Source of the DNA: Pseudoalteromonas shioyasakiensis
GTDB lineage: Bacteria > Pseudomonadota > Gammaproteobacteria > Enterobacterales > Alteromonadaceae
Direction of reading: 5' to 3'
DNA: 64,000 nucleotides
Assembly: GCA_013391845.1 (NCBI GenBank)
Contig: CP058414.1
Location: 1,474,501-1,538,500 of the forward strand
The notes under the pieces were generated by a model that was not told where the DNA came from, searched no databases, and saw only the letters and a program-made list of their open reading frames with translations. The position numbers were made by a program, and so were the translations under genes. Below, one piece after another: positions 7,931 through 18,879 of this stretch (position 1 is the stretch's first letter; each line of letters opens with the position of its first letter).

Positions 7931-9718
7931 ATGAAGCATATCCGTAATTTTTCGATCATCGCCCATATTGACCATGGTAAATCGACTCTCTCTGACCGTC
8001 TTATCCAAGTTTGTGGTGGTTTAACAGACCGTGAAATGCAGCAGCAGGTGTTAGATTCAATGGACATTGAGCGTGAGCGTGGTATTACCATCAAAGCGCA
8101 AAGTGTAACGCTAAATTATAAAGCTAAAGACGGCGAAACATACCAGTTAAACTTTATCGACACGCCAGGACACGTTGACTTCACATACGAAGTATCACGC
8201 TCACTTGCAGCCTGTGAAGGTGCACTTTTAGTTGTTGATGCGGGTCAAGGTGTAGAAGCACAAACCTTAGCTAACTGCTACACAGCAATTGAAATGGACT
8301 TAGAAGTTATTCCAGTTCTAAATAAGATCGACTTACCACAAGCTGATCCACTTCGTGTAGCAGAAGAAATAGAAGACATCATTGGTATCGATGCCCTAGA
8401 TGCTGTGCAATGTAGTGCTAAAACAGGTATTGGTATTGAAGAAGTACTCGAAATCATTGTTAAAGATATCCCGCCACCAGAAGGCGACAAAGATAAGCCA
8501 CTACAAGCGCTTATCATTGACTCATGGTTTGACCCATACCAAGGTGTTGTATCATTAGTACGTATTAAACACGGTGAACTACGCTCAGGCGATAAAATTA
8601 AGATCATGTCGAATGATCAAGTTCATATCGCAGATAAAGTAGGTATTTTTACACCAAAGCAAACTAACACGGGCATCTTGAAAACCGGTGAAGTTGGCTT
8701 CGTAATTGCGGGTATTAAAGAAATTCATGGTGCACCAGTAGGTGATACTATTACTTTACAGCGTAACTCTGCTCCAGAGCGCTTACCAGGCTTCCAGCGT
8801 ATTAAACCACAGGTTTACGCAGGTATGTTCCCAATTTCATCTGATGACTATGAATCATTCCGTGATGCGCTTGATAAACTGAGTTTGAACGATGCTTCGT
8901 TATTCTTCGAGCCAGAAAACTCAACAGCACTAGGCTTTGGTTTCCGATGTGGCTTCTTAGGTATGCTTCACATGGAAATCATCCAAGAGCGTCTTGAGCG
9001 TGAATACGACATTGATCTTATTACAACTGCACCAACAGTAATTTACGAAGTAGAGACTAAAGACGGAACTAAACAGATAGATAACCCGTCTGACTTACCG
9101 CCGGTGAATAATATTCTTGAAATCCGTGAGCCAATTGTTGAAGCTAACATATTAGTACCGCAAGAATTTTTAGGTAACGTAATTACGCTTTGTGTTGAAA
9201 AGCGTGGTATGCAAACTAAAATGAGCTACCATGGTAAGCAAGTTGCGGTGACGTACGAATTACCGATGGCTGAAGTAGTAATGGACTTCTTCGATAAGTT
9301 AAAATCAACAAGCCGTGGTTTTGCATCACTTGATTATAACTTTAAACATTTCCAAGCTTCAGACATGGTACGTGTTGACGTATTGATTAATGGTGAGCGT
9401 GTTGATGCGTTAGCTATTATTGTACACCGCGATATTGCACAATCACGTGGTCGTCAGTTAGCTGAAGCACTGAAAGACTTAATTCCACGTCAGCAGTTTG
9501 ATATTGCGATTCAAGCAGCGATTGGGCAGCATGTTATTGCGCGTACAACAGTTAAGCAATTACGTAAAAACGTAATCGCGAAATGTTACGGTGGTGACGT
9601 GAGTCGTAAGAAAAAACTGCTACAAAAACAAAAAGAAGGTAAAAAGCGAATGAAGCAACTAGGTAACGTTGAAGTACCTCAAGATGCATTCTTAGCTATC
9701 CTTAAAGTTGGTAAATAA
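7931..9718 (+). CDS. lepA: Elongation factor 4 (LepA)
   Basis: Ribosome-associated translational GTPase related to EF-G. G1 (AHIDHGKS, residues about 12-19), G3 (DTPGHVDF) and G4 (NKID) are intact. The C-terminal LepA-specific domain carries [22 protein letters not shown] split over the last 60 residues. The length of 595-599 is standard. It is 70 bases after rseC and directly precedes lepB, as in E. coli. Confidence 0.98.
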   Translation: MKHIRNFSIIAHIDHGKSTLSDRLIQVCGGLTDREMQQQVLDSMDIERERGITIKAQSVTLNYKAKDGETYQLNFIDTPGHVDFTYEVSRSLAACEGALLVVDAGQGVEAQTLANCYTAIEMDLEVIPVLNKIDLPQADPLRVAEEIEDIIGIDALDAVQCSAKTGIGIEEVLEIIVKDIPPPEGDKDKPLQALIIDSWFDPYQGVVSLVRIKHGELRSGDKIKIMSNDQVHIADKVGIFTPKQTNTGILKTGEVGFVIAGIKEIHGAPVGDTITLQRNSAPERLPGFQRIKPQVYAGMFPISSDDYESFRDALDKLSLNDASLFFEPENSTALGFGFRCGFLGMLHMEIIQERLEREYDIDLITTAPTVIYEVETKDGTKQIDNPSDLPPVNNILEIREPIVEANILVPQEFLGNVITLCVEKRGMQTKMSYHGKQVAVTYELPMAEVVMDFFDKLKSTSRGFASLDYNFKHFQASDMVRVDVLINGERVDALAIIVHRDIAQSRGRQLAEALKDLIPRQQFDIAIQAAIGQHVIARTTVKQLRKNVIAKCYGGDVSRKKKLLQKQKEGKKRMKQLGNVEVPQDAFLAILKVGK

Positions 9719-9744
9719 TTAGAAGTAAATAAAGGAATTAATGC

Positions 9745-10680
9745 ATGGCGGGTTACTTTTCTATTTTCTTAGTGTTGTTAACGCTAGGCTCAGGATTAAT
9801 TTGGTTAATTGACCACTTTATGTTTGCGCCAAAGCGTCAGCAACGCATTGCCCTTGCTCAAAACGCGGCAGGTGGTGAGTTAGACGAAGAAACTGCTGCA
9901 TTAATTGCGCCTGAGCCAAGTATCACTGAAACGGCTAAATCAATTTTTCCAATGATTGCGGCAATTACTATTTTCCGCTCTTTCATTTTTGAACCGTTTC
10001 AAATTCCATCGGGCTCAATGATGCCAACCTTATTGGTGGGTGACTTCATTTTGGTACAGAAGTACTCATATGGCATCAAAGATCCAATTTGGCGTAGTCA
10101 GTTAGTTGACGTTGATGAACCTGAACGTGGTGATATTGTGGTATTTAAATACCCATTAGACGAGCGTGTGGATTACATTAAACGTACGATTGGTTTACCA
10201 GGCGATAAAATTGTATATCGCAATAAGCACCTTTATATTCAGCCGAAATGCGCCGAAGGTGTGACTCAGCAAGGTGATTTGCTGTGTAATGAATACAACA
10301 AAATTGATATGGAAATCCTCAATAGTGACGAGTTCAAGCAGGGTTCTATGAATTTAGTGCGTTTAGAAGAAAACCTAAGCACAGTAAATCATAATATTTT
10401 GATTAACCCGCAAGCTCCTGAAATGAAAGGCCGTTATTATCAACAACCAGGTACACGCTCAGACGAGTGGGTTGTTCCTGCCGATCATTATTTCATGATG
10501 GGTGATAACCGTGATAATAGCCAAGATAGTCGCTTTTGGGGCTTTGTACCTAAAGAAAACTTGGTAGGTAAAGCCGTCTTTATATGGATGAGTTTTGAAT
10601 TTGAAAATGGCCCAGATGACTTTTTACCAGGCTGGGTTCCAACTGGTGTTCGCTTTGAACGCCTAGGTAATATTCAGTAA
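9745..10680 (+). CDS. lepB: Signal peptidase I LepB
   Basis: Inner-membrane Ser/Lys protease that removes signal peptides from exported proteins. Two N-terminal membrane segments (about 4-23 and 67-84) flank a short cytoplasmic loop. The catalytic Ser is Ser91 in PSGSMMP, and the general base is Lys146 in [12 protein letters not shown]. The box [14 protein letters not shown] is near residues 252-265. Length 311 against 324 in E. coli. It lies 26 bases after lepA and 2 bases before rnc. Confidence 0.97.
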   Translation: MAGYFSIFLVLLTLGSGLIWLIDHFMFAPKRQQRIALAQNAAGGELDEETAALIAPEPSITETAKSIFPMIAAITIFRSFIFEPFQIPSGSMMPTLLVGDFILVQKYSYGIKDPIWRSQLVDVDEPERGDIVVFKYPLDERVDYIKRTIGLPGDKIVYRNKHLYIQPKCAEGVTQQGDLLCNEYNKIDMEILNSDEFKQGSMNLVRLEENLSTVNHNILINPQAPEMKGRYYQQPGTRSDEWVVPADHYFMMGDNRDNSQDSRFWGFVPKENLVGKAVFIWMSFEFENGPDDFLPGWVPTGVRFERLGNIQ

Positions 10681-10682
10681 CG

Positions 10683-11360
10683 ATGAAAAAAAACGTAACA
10701 GAGTTATACAACAGAATAGGTTATACATTTACTGATCAAGCTTTGCTTGAGCAGGCAATGACGCACCGTAGTCATAAAGGCCAACATAACGAGCGCTTAG
10801 AGTTTCTTGGCGACTCAATTTTGAGCTTTGTGATTGCAAATGCGCTATATACTAAATTTCCAAAAGCACGCGAAGGTGATTTAAGCCGTATGCGTTCGAC
10901 CTTAGTTCGTGGTCAAACATTAGCTGAATTCGGCCTTGAATTTGGCTTAGGCGATTACTTACGCTTAGGTCCAGGTGAGCTTAAAAGCGGTGGTTTTCGC
11001 CGTGAATCAACCCTAGCTGATGCCGTTGAGGCGATTATTGGGGCAGTGTTCTTAGACTCAAACATTGAACAATGTGGTGAGTTAATTTTAAGCTGGTACG
11101 AGTCGCGTCTTGACGCAATTTCGCCGGGCTTAAATCAAAAAGATCCTAAAACATTACTTCAAGAATACTTACAAGCGCGCAAATTATCGTTACCTGGCTA
11201 CACTGTAATAGATACAAAAGGCCAAGCGCACAATCAAACATTCACGGTTGAATGTATTGTTGAAGGGATGGATAGCATTATCTCAGTAGGTAGCTCTCGT
11301 CGTAAAGCTGAGCAAAAAGCCGCTGAAAAAGCCTTAAAGATACTTAAAAATGAATCTTGA
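10683..11360 (+). CDS. rnc: Ribonuclease III
   Basis: Double-strand RNA endonuclease for rRNA and mRNA processing. The signature [10 protein letters not shown] is at residues 36-45, with catalytic acids Glu40 and Asp44; the second pair Asp113 and Glu116 is in [11 protein letters not shown]. The C-terminal dsRNA-binding domain runs from about 155 and ends with [13 protein letters not shown]. At 225 residues it is the same size as E. coli RNase III (226). It overlaps era by 11 bases. Confidence 0.98.
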   Translation: MKKNVTELYNRIGYTFTDQALLEQAMTHRSHKGQHNERLEFLGDSILSFVIANALYTKFPKAREGDLSRMRSTLVRGQTLAEFGLEFGLGDYLRLGPGELKSGGFRRESTLADAVEAIIGAVFLDSNIEQCGELILSWYESRLDAISPGLNQKDPKTLLQEYLQARKLSLPGYTVIDTKGQAHNQTFTVECIVEGMDSIISVGSSRRKAEQKAAEKALKILKNES

Positions 11361-12282
11361 TGATTTAATTAGCAAAGAACCTGCAGAGCTAGACACGCAC
11401 TGCGGGATGGTTGCCATTGTTGGCCGCCCAAATGTAGGTAAATCAACCTTACTTAACTATATTGTTGAGCAGAAGGTGTCGATTACTTCTCGTAAGCCAC
11501 AAACTACACGTCACCGTATCATGGGTATTCATACCGAAGGTAAATACCAAGCTGTTTATGTGGATACACCTGGCTTACACGTTGAAGAAAAACGCGCTAT
11601 TAACCGATTAATGAATCGTGCTGCATCAAGCTCAATTGGCGATGTAGAACTTATAATCTTTGTGGTTGAAGGCACACACTGGAATGAAGATGATGAGATG
11701 GTGCTAAACAAAGTACGTCAAAGTGGTCGTCCAGTGTTATTAGTTATGAATAAAATTGACCAAGTTAAAGACCGTGATTTAGTGCTTCCGCACATGCAGT
11801 TTTTGGGTGGTAAATTTGATTTTGTGGCTATTATTCCAGTCTCTGCAAAGCAGGGTAAAAATATTGATTTAATCAAAGATGAAGTGAAAAAGCGTTTACC
11901 GCTTTGTGAGTTTTACTTTCCTGAAGACTACGTAACAGACCGTTCAATGCGCTTTATGGCGGCAGAAGTTATTCGTGAAAAGCTGATGCGTTTTATGGGT
12001 GATGAGCTTCCATATTCAGTCACCGTTGAAATCGAGCAGTTTAAATGGCTAGAAAACGGTGTTTGGCAAATTAATGGCTTGATCCTTGTTGAGCGTGAAA
12101 CGCAAAAACGCATGGTGATCGGCAATAAAGGCGAAAAGTTGAAAGTGATTGGCCGTGAAGCTCGTAAAGACCTTGAAGACATGCTGGATAACAAAGTCTT
12201 TTTAGAACTTTGGGTAAAAGTGAAGTCTGGCTGGGCTGACGATGAGCGTGCGCTACGTAGCCTTGGCTATGGTGAAGACTAA
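11350..12282 (+). CDS. era: GTPase Era
   Basis: Ribosome-assembly GTPase acting on the 3' end of 16S rRNA. G1 GRPNVGKS at residues 25-32, G3 DTPG, and G4 NKID are intact, and the KH domain contains the expected [13 protein letters not shown]. Length 310 against 301 in E. coli, the extra residues being N-terminal. The start lies inside the end of rnc (11-base overlap), a common translational-coupling arrangement for this pair. Confidence 0.98.
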   Translation: MNLDDLISKEPAELDTHCGMVAIVGRPNVGKSTLLNYIVEQKVSITSRKPQTTRHRIMGIHTEGKYQAVYVDTPGLHVEEKRAINRLMNRAASSSIGDVELIIFVVEGTHWNEDDEMVLNKVRQSGRPVLLVMNKIDQVKDRDLVLPHMQFLGGKFDFVAIIPVSAKQGKNIDLIKDEVKKRLPLCEFYFPEDYVTDRSMRFMAAEVIREKLMRFMGDELPYSVTVEIEQFKWLENGVWQINGLILVERETQKRMVIGNKGEKLKVIGREARKDLEDMLDNKVFLELWVKVKSGWADDERALRSLGYGED

Positions 12283-12299
12283 GTAAAGTCTTACACGCC

Positions 12300-12986
12300 A
12301 TGGACAGCGAATTCTACACAGCATACTTGCTGCACCGACGTCCTTTTAGTGACTCGCAAGTAATGCTTGATATGCTGGTAGAAGGCGTAGGTCAGCTGAG
12401 AATGCTGGCGCGCATTAGTGGTCGCCAGGCCACTAAACATAAAGCACAACTACAACCTTTTCAATCTCTGCTCGTGCAATACAGCGGTAAGTCAGATTTA
12501 AAATACATCAATCGTTTTGAGCCCCATGGCGGGCAAACCGTACTGTCGGGTACTCAACTCTATTGCGGTTTTTATTTGAACGAATTAACCAACCGTATCG
12601 TACCTATCAATGAGCCGATGGAAAGTGTTTATCATCTTTATAAGAAGCATCTCGACGAATTATCAACGACTAAAAACCTACAAGCTGTACTACGCTCTTA
12701 TGAGTTTCAACTGTTAGAGATGCTTGGATATGGCGTAGATTTTAGTGTTGATGCTGAAGGTGATGTAATTAACGATGCAGCAAATTATCAGTACTTTGCT
12801 GAATACGGTTTCTTGCTGCATGACGACCCCCATAGTGGCTTTTCAGGGAAGCAATTAAATGCCATAGCAGCTCATGACTTTAGCGCCCCTGATGTGTTAT
12901 ATATGGCAAAGCAATTAAGTCGATACTTACTCAAGCCTTTACTTGGCAAAAAGCCATTAAAAAGCCGTGAGTTATTTATTAAGTAG
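12300..12986 (+). CDS. recO: DNA repair protein RecO
   Basis: RecFOR mediator that loads RecA on gapped single-stranded DNA. The N-terminal OB fold opens with AYLLHRRPFSDSQVMLDML, and the helical C-terminal part includes LYCGFYLNELTNRIV. Length 228 against 242 in E. coli. It lacks the zinc-finger Cys set found in Gram-positive RecO, as is usual for gammaproteobacteria. It is 17 bases after era and 43 bases before pdxJ. Confidence 0.95.
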   Translation: MDSEFYTAYLLHRRPFSDSQVMLDMLVEGVGQLRMLARISGRQATKHKAQLQPFQSLLVQYSGKSDLKYINRFEPHGGQTVLSGTQLYCGFYLNELTNRIVPINEPMESVYHLYKKHLDELSTTKNLQAVLRSYEFQLLEMLGYGVDFSVDAEGDVINDAANYQYFAEYGFLLHDDPHSGFSGKQLNAIAAHDFSAPDVLYMAKQLSRYLLKPLLGKKPLKSRELFIK

Positions 12987-13029
12987 GCTGATGAGCAGCC
13001 TTGAATCGTTGTTTTAAACAGGTAAAAAA

Positions 13030-13761
13030 ATGAAAGATATTCTTCTTGGTGTAAACGTTGATCACATTGCCACTTTACGCCAAGCGCGTGGCACGAGTTA
13101 CCCAGATCCTGCGCATGCCGCAGCTGTTGCAGAGCATGCTGGTGCAGATGGTATCACCATCCATTTGCGGGAAGACCGTCGTCATATTCAAGACCGTGAT
13201 GTATATGTGATGGCAAAAACGATTCAAACACGTATGAATCTTGAAATTGCAGTCACTGATGAAATGATCGGCATCGCCCTTGAAGTAAAACCTGCTTATG
13301 TTTGTTTAGTGCCTGAAAAACGTGAAGAGCTAACTACTGAGGGTGGTCTTGACGTTGTGGGTAATTTTGAAAAGGTAAAAGCAGCAACAGAAAAACTGAC
13401 AGCTGCGGGAATTAAGGTTTCGTTATTTATTGATGCTGACAATGCACAACTTGACGCTGCAAAAGCTTGTAATGCACCATACGTTGAAATTCACACAGGT
13501 GCTTATGCCGATGCAGAGAATGACGAAGAACTTCACACAGAACTTGAACGTATTCGTAACGGCGTACAATATGCCAATAGCTTGGGTTTAATTGTTAATG
13601 CAGGCCATGGTCTTCATTATCACAATGTAAAACCAATTGCTGCAATGCCAGAAATTTACGAATTAAACATTGGTCATGCGATTATTGCGCGTGCAGCGAT
13701 TGATGGCTTAGAAAAAGCAGTAAGCGATATGAAGCGCCTGATGATTGAAGCGCGTTTGTAA
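13030..13761 (+). CDS. pdxJ: Pyridoxine 5'-phosphate synthase PdxJ
   Basis: Last step of the deoxyxylulose-5-phosphate-dependent vitamin B6 pathway, condensing 3-amino-1-hydroxyacetone phosphate with DXP. A TIM barrel of 243 residues: the start [17 protein letters not shown], the [12 protein letters not shown] segment and GHGLHYHNV are family hallmarks. In many relatives acpS follows directly, but here a terminator and two unrelated opposite-strand genes follow. Confidence 0.97.
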   Translation: MKDILLGVNVDHIATLRQARGTSYPDPAHAAAVAEHAGADGITIHLREDRRHIQDRDVYVMAKTIQTRMNLEIAVTDEMIGIALEVKPAYVCLVPEKREELTTEGGLDVVGNFEKVKAATEKLTAAGIKVSLFIDADNAQLDAAKACNAPYVEIHTGAYADAENDEELHTELERIRNGVQYANSLGLIVNAGHGLHYHNVKPIAAMPEIYELNIGHAIIARAAIDGLEKAVSDMKRLMIEARL

Positions 13762-13815
13762 ACATACGCTTTAATCTGTCAGCCCTTTATTGGCGCTGGC
13801 AAGTTTTGAATCGAG

Positions 13816-13849
13816 AGCGCGATGGATGCGATATCCACCGCGCTTTTTA
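13816..13849. terminator. Terminator after pdxJ
   Basis: AGCGCG at 13816-13821 pairs with CGCGCT at 13839-13844, with an inner TGGAT/ATCCA stem and a following T-rich tract. It separates the rpoE-pdxJ region from the convergent small membrane gene. Confidence 0.75.
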
Positions 13850-14173
13850 TTTACTTAAGTAAACTATCAATTGTGCAAGCAATGAAGCTAGCCAAGGTGA
13901 AAGGCAAAGTAGGGCGACTAAATACTGATGTTTTTTCTTAAAATTTTTTAAAACACCATCATCTATTGCCGACAATTCGCCTTTCTTGATTGAATGAAAC
14001 ACAATTGAGTTAGGTTTTGCTTTCATTAAGCGGGCTTGGCTTTCGTATGTTTGCCACTGCTCTGTGTAATTGGTTTTTACGTAATTATTAGCTTCAATAC
14101 TTAGTTTTTTATAGCGGAGAAAAAACCAAGTGAGTGAAATAGCACTAAAGACGATAAGTAAGATAAAGTACAA
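13847..14173 (-). CDS. Uncharacterised small membrane protein
   Basis: I do not recognise this 108-residue protein. It has a hydrophobic N-terminal segment (residues 1-18) and a second hydrophobic stretch near the C-terminus (about 84-105), with a basic, polar domain between them (QWQTYESQARLMKAKPNSIVFHS). That predicts two membrane spans with the middle in the cytoplasm or periplasm. It starts 6 bases after the TonB-like lipoprotein gene, so the two are probably one unit. The pair replaces acpS between pdxJ and barA. Confidence 0.55.
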   Translation of the reverse strand: MYFILLIVFSAISLTWFFLRYKKLSIEANNYVKTNYTEQWQTYESQARLMKAKPNSIVFHSIKKGELSAIDDGVLKNFKKKHQYLVALLCLSPWLASLLAQLIVYLSK

Positions 14174-14179
14174 AGCAAG

Positions 14180-14662
14180 TTACCTCGTATATTTAACAAC
14201 GCGTGTACCCGTAGAATAAATAATATCGTTACTAGGGCATGAATAGTTAGGCTTGAGTGCTTTGCAAGATTGCTCAGGTGTATCAAAACAAAAATCAAAG
14301 CGGGTTTGGGTTTTCACAGCTTTATCAGTAATATTTTTCGCAAGCTCATTCCAATGCCAATCAGTGACAACATCTTTTGCCGCACTGGCAAATACAGGGT
14401 TTGTAGAGGCTATTACTTGAATATCTTTAATCTCATTTTTTGGCGTAATGACATACTCAATGGTCGCGCAGCCTTCTGCTGCTTGGAGCACCGCTTTTTT
14501 CGGATATCTGGCAGGAAAACGCTCAAGTTGCTGCCATTTTGTTGCTTTTAATTCATCATAGCTAACAGCTAAATCCGCATACTCTAGTTCCATTGGTTTA
14601 TTTGTAGTTGAAGTACAGCCAAACACAAGTAAACAGCCAGCTAGAATTAGATAGTTTTTCAT
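14180..14662 (-). CDS. Lipoprotein with TonB C-terminal-like domain
   Basis: A 160-residue predicted lipoprotein: signal peptide with lipobox VFGC (Cys16). Residues about 60-110 (GCATIEYVITPKNEIKDIQV, then PVFASAAKDVVTDWHW) match the beta-alpha-beta pattern of the TonB C-terminal/energy-transducer fold. Such stand-alone domains occur in envelope lipoproteins without an ExbBD partner. Three further Cys near the end (CFDTPEQSC, YSCPS) could form disulfides. Function unknown. Confidence 0.65.
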   Translation of the reverse strand: MKNYLILAGCLLVFGCTSTTNKPMELEYADLAVSYDELKATKWQQLERFPARYPKKAVLQAAEGCATIEYVITPKNEIKDIQVIASTNPVFASAAKDVVTDWHWNELAKNITDKAVKTQTRFDFCFDTPEQSCKALKPNYSCPSNDIIYSTGTRVVKYTR

Positions 14663-14697
14663 TAATATACTCCTTTATATCTTTTTTTGAGTGCTTT

Positions 14698-17484
14698 TTA
14701 TCGTTGCGGCTCAACCATACCTGCATCACTTAACAAATTATTTAGCTCATCAATCAGCTCAAACAATTCAGGTTCAATGTAATTTAAATCGCAATCGCTT
14801 TTTAGTGATGTTTCGAGTGTTTCGGCAAGTGATTTTAGTTTTGGTACGCCGGTGTAACAACACGCGCCATGGAATTTGTGCACTATGCTAAGTACATGTT
14901 CACAATCTTCTTTTTCTATAGCTTCATTAAGTAGGCGTAAGGTTTCAGGTACACTGAGTAACAACATGTTGAGCATTTCTAGTGCTAACTCTTCTTTACC
15001 GCCAGCGCGTTGTAGCGCTAATTGCCAATCAAGGCGGGCACTTTCAAATGGAGGTTCTGAGTCAACTGTGGCAGCTTTGCTTCGTTCGCGATTAATCGGC
15101 GATTGTGGGCTATGATCGCTAATTATTTGTTTTAGCATATCTTCATCAATAGGCTTAGTTAAGTAACCTTTAAAACCATCTTTAAGCAGCTGTTCTTTTT
15201 CACCCGCTAATGCGTGAGCAGTAACTGCAATGATTGGCGTATCTTCATTGAGAGATGACTCGCGGATAAGTTTACATGCGGTAATACCATCCATAATTGG
15301 CATTTGGATGTCCATGAAGATCAAGTCATACTTATGGCTTTTACTTAGACTGTAGGCTTGTGAGCCGTTGTGTGCCGTATCAATTAGCTCAATCTGTTCT
15401 TCAAGTAAGGTGCAAATAAGCTTTAGGTTGGCATCATTATCGTCTACAACTAGTACTTTTAGAGGTAATAACTTTTCAGTGCCTTGTTCAATGTTATGCA
15501 CTGGATGGTCAAGACGATAAGGGGCAGCAAGTACTTCACATAATTTACGATGGTTAAGTGGTTTGCTTAAGCAAGCATCTGCGCCACTACCCACAAAGGC
15601 TTCGCGCATATTGTGCGAGACCGTATTGAGCATAATATATAAATAATCAGTGACTGGGCGCACTGCTTTTACATAACTCTTAAGTTGCTGCATATCGTCA
15701 ATTGTGGCGGTATGACCAATGATACAAATATCGTAACTGAAGTCTTTATTGATCTCATTTAAGAAGCTTTCTTCATCTATACAAGCGGTAACGCGAGTTT
15801 GCCATTCATGTAAAAGCGATAAGGTTGCTTGATGTGTATGCTCATGAGGCTCAAGGTAAAGAATACGTTTATTAATCAATGATTGGGTCGGTAAGTCACT
15901 AGTAATTGAGTTACTTGGCGTTCTGAATACGGCATTGAATGTAAAGCAGGTGCCATTACCAGGTGCTGAGTTCAGGGTAATACGACCATTCATCGCTTCA
16001 ACAATGTGTTTGGTGATGATTAAACCAAGACCTGTGCCACCAAATTTACGGGTGATACTTGAGTCTGCTTGGCCAAATGGTGTAAACAAGGCATCTTGTT
16101 TATCCATTGGGATGCCCACACCAGTATCGGTGACAGACACTAAAATAGAGGCGCGCTCTTCATCTAATAAGCGGTAGCCAACATCAACCTTGATTGAGCC
16201 TTTTTCAGTAAATTTAACGGCATTACTTATAAGATTTATCAAAATTTGTTTAAAGCGGGTCGGGTCGCCAGTTAGATTGTCAGGTACTTGTGGATGGATA
16301 AATATCGATAGCTCAAGTTGTTTTTCGTGTGCACTTGGTGCTAACAAGGTCATAACTTCATTAATATTGTCACGGAGCTGGAATTGCATTGACTCAAGCT
16401 CCATGGCACCGGCTTCTAATTTAGAAAAGTCTAAAATGTCACTGATAATCGTTAATAAGCTATTTGCAGATAGCTCAATAGTATCGAGGTAATCTTTTTG
16501 ATGCTTATTAAGCGGGGTTTTATAAAGCTGACGCGTAAAGCCAATTACACCATTTAAAGGCGTACGTAATTCGTGACTCATTTTGGCTAAAAAGTCTGAT
16601 TTAACACGGTTAGCGTCTTGCGCGTCTTTTTTGGCAATACTTAACTGAATATTCTGAGTTTCGTATTGTTCTAAGGTCTCGCGGTAATCAGAGGTTGCCT
16701 GATCAATATGCTTTTGCATCTCATCACGTTGCACTACCATGGTTTCTGAAATGGTATTTAAGCCTGTGCGTAATAACTCAAACTCACCAAACATTTTTTT
16801 ATCAAGACCTGTATCTACTTTCCCTTCAATTAATTTGTCGGTAGCTAGTACTAACTTATTAAGTGGTTGAATAAACATGCGGGTCAACCTAAATGCTAAT
16901 ACGCTCGCAAGTACTAGTGCTATGAGTATCACCACGCCACTGACCAGTAAGGCGCGTTGCTGGCCGATAATGGCTTGTTGTTTATTAAGCATGATCACCA
17001 CATTACCTAGTGATGCTTGATAGCTATTATGATTCCAAATCGTGTCTTGACGGCTATGATTAATAATGGCGGTAGAAAATGTTAGATAGTGATCAGAGTT
17101 GTGTACTTGAATCCCATCCATACTGTTAACATTGCTTTTAACAATTTCTTTGAATTCACTTTGATATTTACTAAAAATCACTAACTCATTGTTTTCATCG
17201 AAAATAGCAATTGATTGGATCGCAGGGGAGTGTTTGTTATGAGTATGGCTAACTAAGCGGGTTAGTAAGGCTTTATCACGCTTTAGTAATGGTTGTTCAA
17301 CAGCAATGGCTAAGGGCTCAATAATAGTAACGCCCTGCTGATATAAAATTTCATCGAGCTCAATGTAACGATTTATTGTAAAATAACCGCCCAGCAACAA
17401 GCCTATGATCACAGTCGGTATAAGTGTAAGTATTAAGACTGAGTCACGTAAGCCAAATTTAGTCATAAAGAATGTTGTTATCAT
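14698..17484 (-). CDS. barA: Hybrid sensor histidine kinase BarA (GacS)
   Basis: Tripartite inner-membrane kinase that phosphorylates the regulator UvrY/GacA, controlling CsrA-antagonising small RNAs. Membrane spans at about 14-36 and 178-199 frame a periplasmic sensor; HAMP follows at about 200-250. The HisKA box FLAKMSHELRTPLNG places the autophosphorylated His at 304. The kinase has GTGLGL. A degenerate receiver precedes a full one (DDNDANLKL, FMDIQMPIMDG), and the Hpt His is near 872 (HGACCYTG). Start at 17484; an ATG six codons later is an alternative. It is divergent from rlmD, as in E. coli. Confidence 0.95.
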   Translation of the reverse strand: MITTFFMTKFGLRDSVLILTLIPTVIIGLLLGGYFTINRYIELDEILYQQGVTIIEPLAIAVEQPLLKRDKALLTRLVSHTHNKHSPAIQSIAIFDENNELVIFSKYQSEFKEIVKSNVNSMDGIQVHNSDHYLTFSTAIINHSRQDTIWNHNSYQASLGNVVIMLNKQQAIIGQQRALLVSGVVILIALVLASVLAFRLTRMFIQPLNKLVLATDKLIEGKVDTGLDKKMFGEFELLRTGLNTISETMVVQRDEMQKHIDQATSDYRETLEQYETQNIQLSIAKKDAQDANRVKSDFLAKMSHELRTPLNGVIGFTRQLYKTPLNKHQKDYLDTIELSANSLLTIISDILDFSKLEAGAMELESMQFQLRDNINEVMTLLAPSAHEKQLELSIFIHPQVPDNLTGDPTRFKQILINLISNAVKFTEKGSIKVDVGYRLLDEERASILVSVTDTGVGIPMDKQDALFTPFGQADSSITRKFGGTGLGLIITKHIVEAMNGRITLNSAPGNGTCFTFNAVFRTPSNSITSDLPTQSLINKRILYLEPHEHTHQATLSLLHEWQTRVTACIDEESFLNEINKDFSYDICIIGHTATIDDMQQLKSYVKAVRPVTDYLYIMLNTVSHNMREAFVGSGADACLSKPLNHRKLCEVLAAPYRLDHPVHNIEQGTEKLLPLKVLVVDDNDANLKLICTLLEEQIELIDTAHNGSQAYSLSKSHKYDLIFMDIQMPIMDGITACKLIRESSLNEDTPIIAVTAHALAGEKEQLLKDGFKGYLTKPIDEDMLKQIISDHSPQSPINRERSKAATVDSEPPFESARLDWQLALQRAGGKEELALEMLNMLLLSVPETLRLLNEAIEKEDCEHVLSIVHKFHGACCYTGVPKLKSLAETLETSLKSDCDLNYIEPELFELIDELNNLLSDAGMVEPQR

Positions 17485-17546
17485 TATAATCGTTGTTTAA
17501 GAGTATATACTTAATCCCGCTTTATCAATAATTAAGGTGTTGCCCA

Positions 17547-18872
17547 ATGGCACAGATTTTCAAAGCAAAAAAGAAATCCGTTTCGCAAAAAATGCTAATC
17601 CTAAATGTCACTGCTATGGACCATCAAGGACGAGGCGTTGCTAAGCAGGGAAGTAAAGTCTGTTTTGTTAATGGTGCTTTGCCGGGTGAAGAAGTAAAAG
17701 CGTTATTGATTGAAGATAAGGCACGCTTTGCCAGTGCTGATTGTAAAAAAGTACTATCAGCCTCAGCGCATAGGGTTACTCCTTTTTGTCAGCATTATCA
17801 GATTTGTGGTGGTTGTCAGTTACAGCACCTTAATGCAGAACAACAATTGGTTGAAAAGCAAGCTGCGGTTAGTCAGCTGTTTAGCAAGTTTGCCAAAGTT
17901 GATGACTTAAATTGGCAAGCACCTCTGCTTAGTGAAGAGCGCCATTACCGTCGCTCTGCGCGTATTGCTGTAATGCATGACAAAGCCGCAAAGAAAATGC
18001 GCGTAGGGTATCGAGCTCAAGGGTCTAAACAATTGGTGAGCATTGAAAGCTGTGATGTGCTGAGCAGTACTTTTAAAGACGTTTTTTCAGTTTTTGATGT
18101 TCTTATCAACAGCCATTCAGGTCTTAGTAGTATTAGTCACCTACAATTATGTGAAGCTGATAATGCGGCCTTTGTGGTTATTAGGCATACCAAAGCTATT
18201 AATGCAGAGTTAAAAGCCATTGTCGTAACGGCGTGTGATGAATATAGCTGGCGTGTTGTGTGGCAATCACACAGTGGTGAAATTGATCACAGTGACCATC
18301 CAATGCCGTACTACCAGATACCAGCTTATGATTTACGCTTTGAATTTGGCCTTGAAAACTTTATTCAAGTTAACCCCCAAGTGAACCAAGCTATGCTTCA
18401 TCAAGCAAAACAGTGGCTTGATTTACAAGGTCATGAGCAGGTATTAGATTTATTTTGTGGTATTGGTAACTTTTCATTATTGATTGCAAAGTATGCTAAA
18501 TATGTTATTGGTGTTGAAGGGGTCGATTCTGCGGTTGCATTAGCAAAACAAAATGCGCAAACTAACTCATTGTCGAATACCGATTTTTATTGTTTTGATT
18601 TAACAAAATCAATGCAATCAGCTGCTTGGTTTAGTGCCGAACTTGATGTGTTAGTGCTTGATCCATCACGTACTGGCGCAATGGCAATTTTAGAGCAGTT
18701 ACCACTTACTCAGTTTAAAACGATTTTATACGTCTCTTGTGATCCTGTTACTTTAGCCCGTGACAGTGCACTTATTTTACAAGCAGGCTTTAGCATTGAA
18801 AAAATTGGGCTTATGAATATGTTCCCGCATACTGGGCATATTGAAACGATGGCGTTATTTCACAGGAGGTAA
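17547..18872 (+). CDS. rlmD: 23S rRNA (uracil-1939-C5)-methyltransferase RlmD
   Basis: SAM-dependent enzyme that makes m5U1939 in 23S rRNA and carries a 4Fe-4S cluster. An N-terminal TRAM domain is followed by the cluster ligands CQHYQICGGC near residues 79-88 and by a distal Cys. The SAM site is VLDLFCGIGNFSL, and the catalytic Cys lies in YVSCDPVTLARD. Length 441 against 433 in E. coli. The relA ribosome-binding site overlaps its last codons, so the two are translationally linked. Confidence 0.96.
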   Translation: MAQIFKAKKKSVSQKMLILNVTAMDHQGRGVAKQGSKVCFVNGALPGEEVKALLIEDKARFASADCKKVLSASAHRVTPFCQHYQICGGCQLQHLNAEQQLVEKQAAVSQLFSKFAKVDDLNWQAPLLSEERHYRRSARIAVMHDKAAKKMRVGYRAQGSKQLVSIESCDVLSSTFKDVFSVFDVLINSHSGLSSISHLQLCEADNAAFVVIRHTKAINAELKAIVVTACDEYSWRVVWQSHSGEIDHSDHPMPYYQIPAYDLRFEFGLENFIQVNPQVNQAMLHQAKQWLDLQGHEQVLDLFCGIGNFSLLIAKYAKYVIGVEGVDSAVALAKQNAQTNSLSNTDFYCFDLTKSMQSAAWFSAELDVLVLDPSRTGAMAILEQLPLTQFKTILYVSCDPVTLARDSALILQAGFSIEKIGLMNMFPHTGHIETMALFHRR

Positions 18873-18879
18873 AGCGCAC

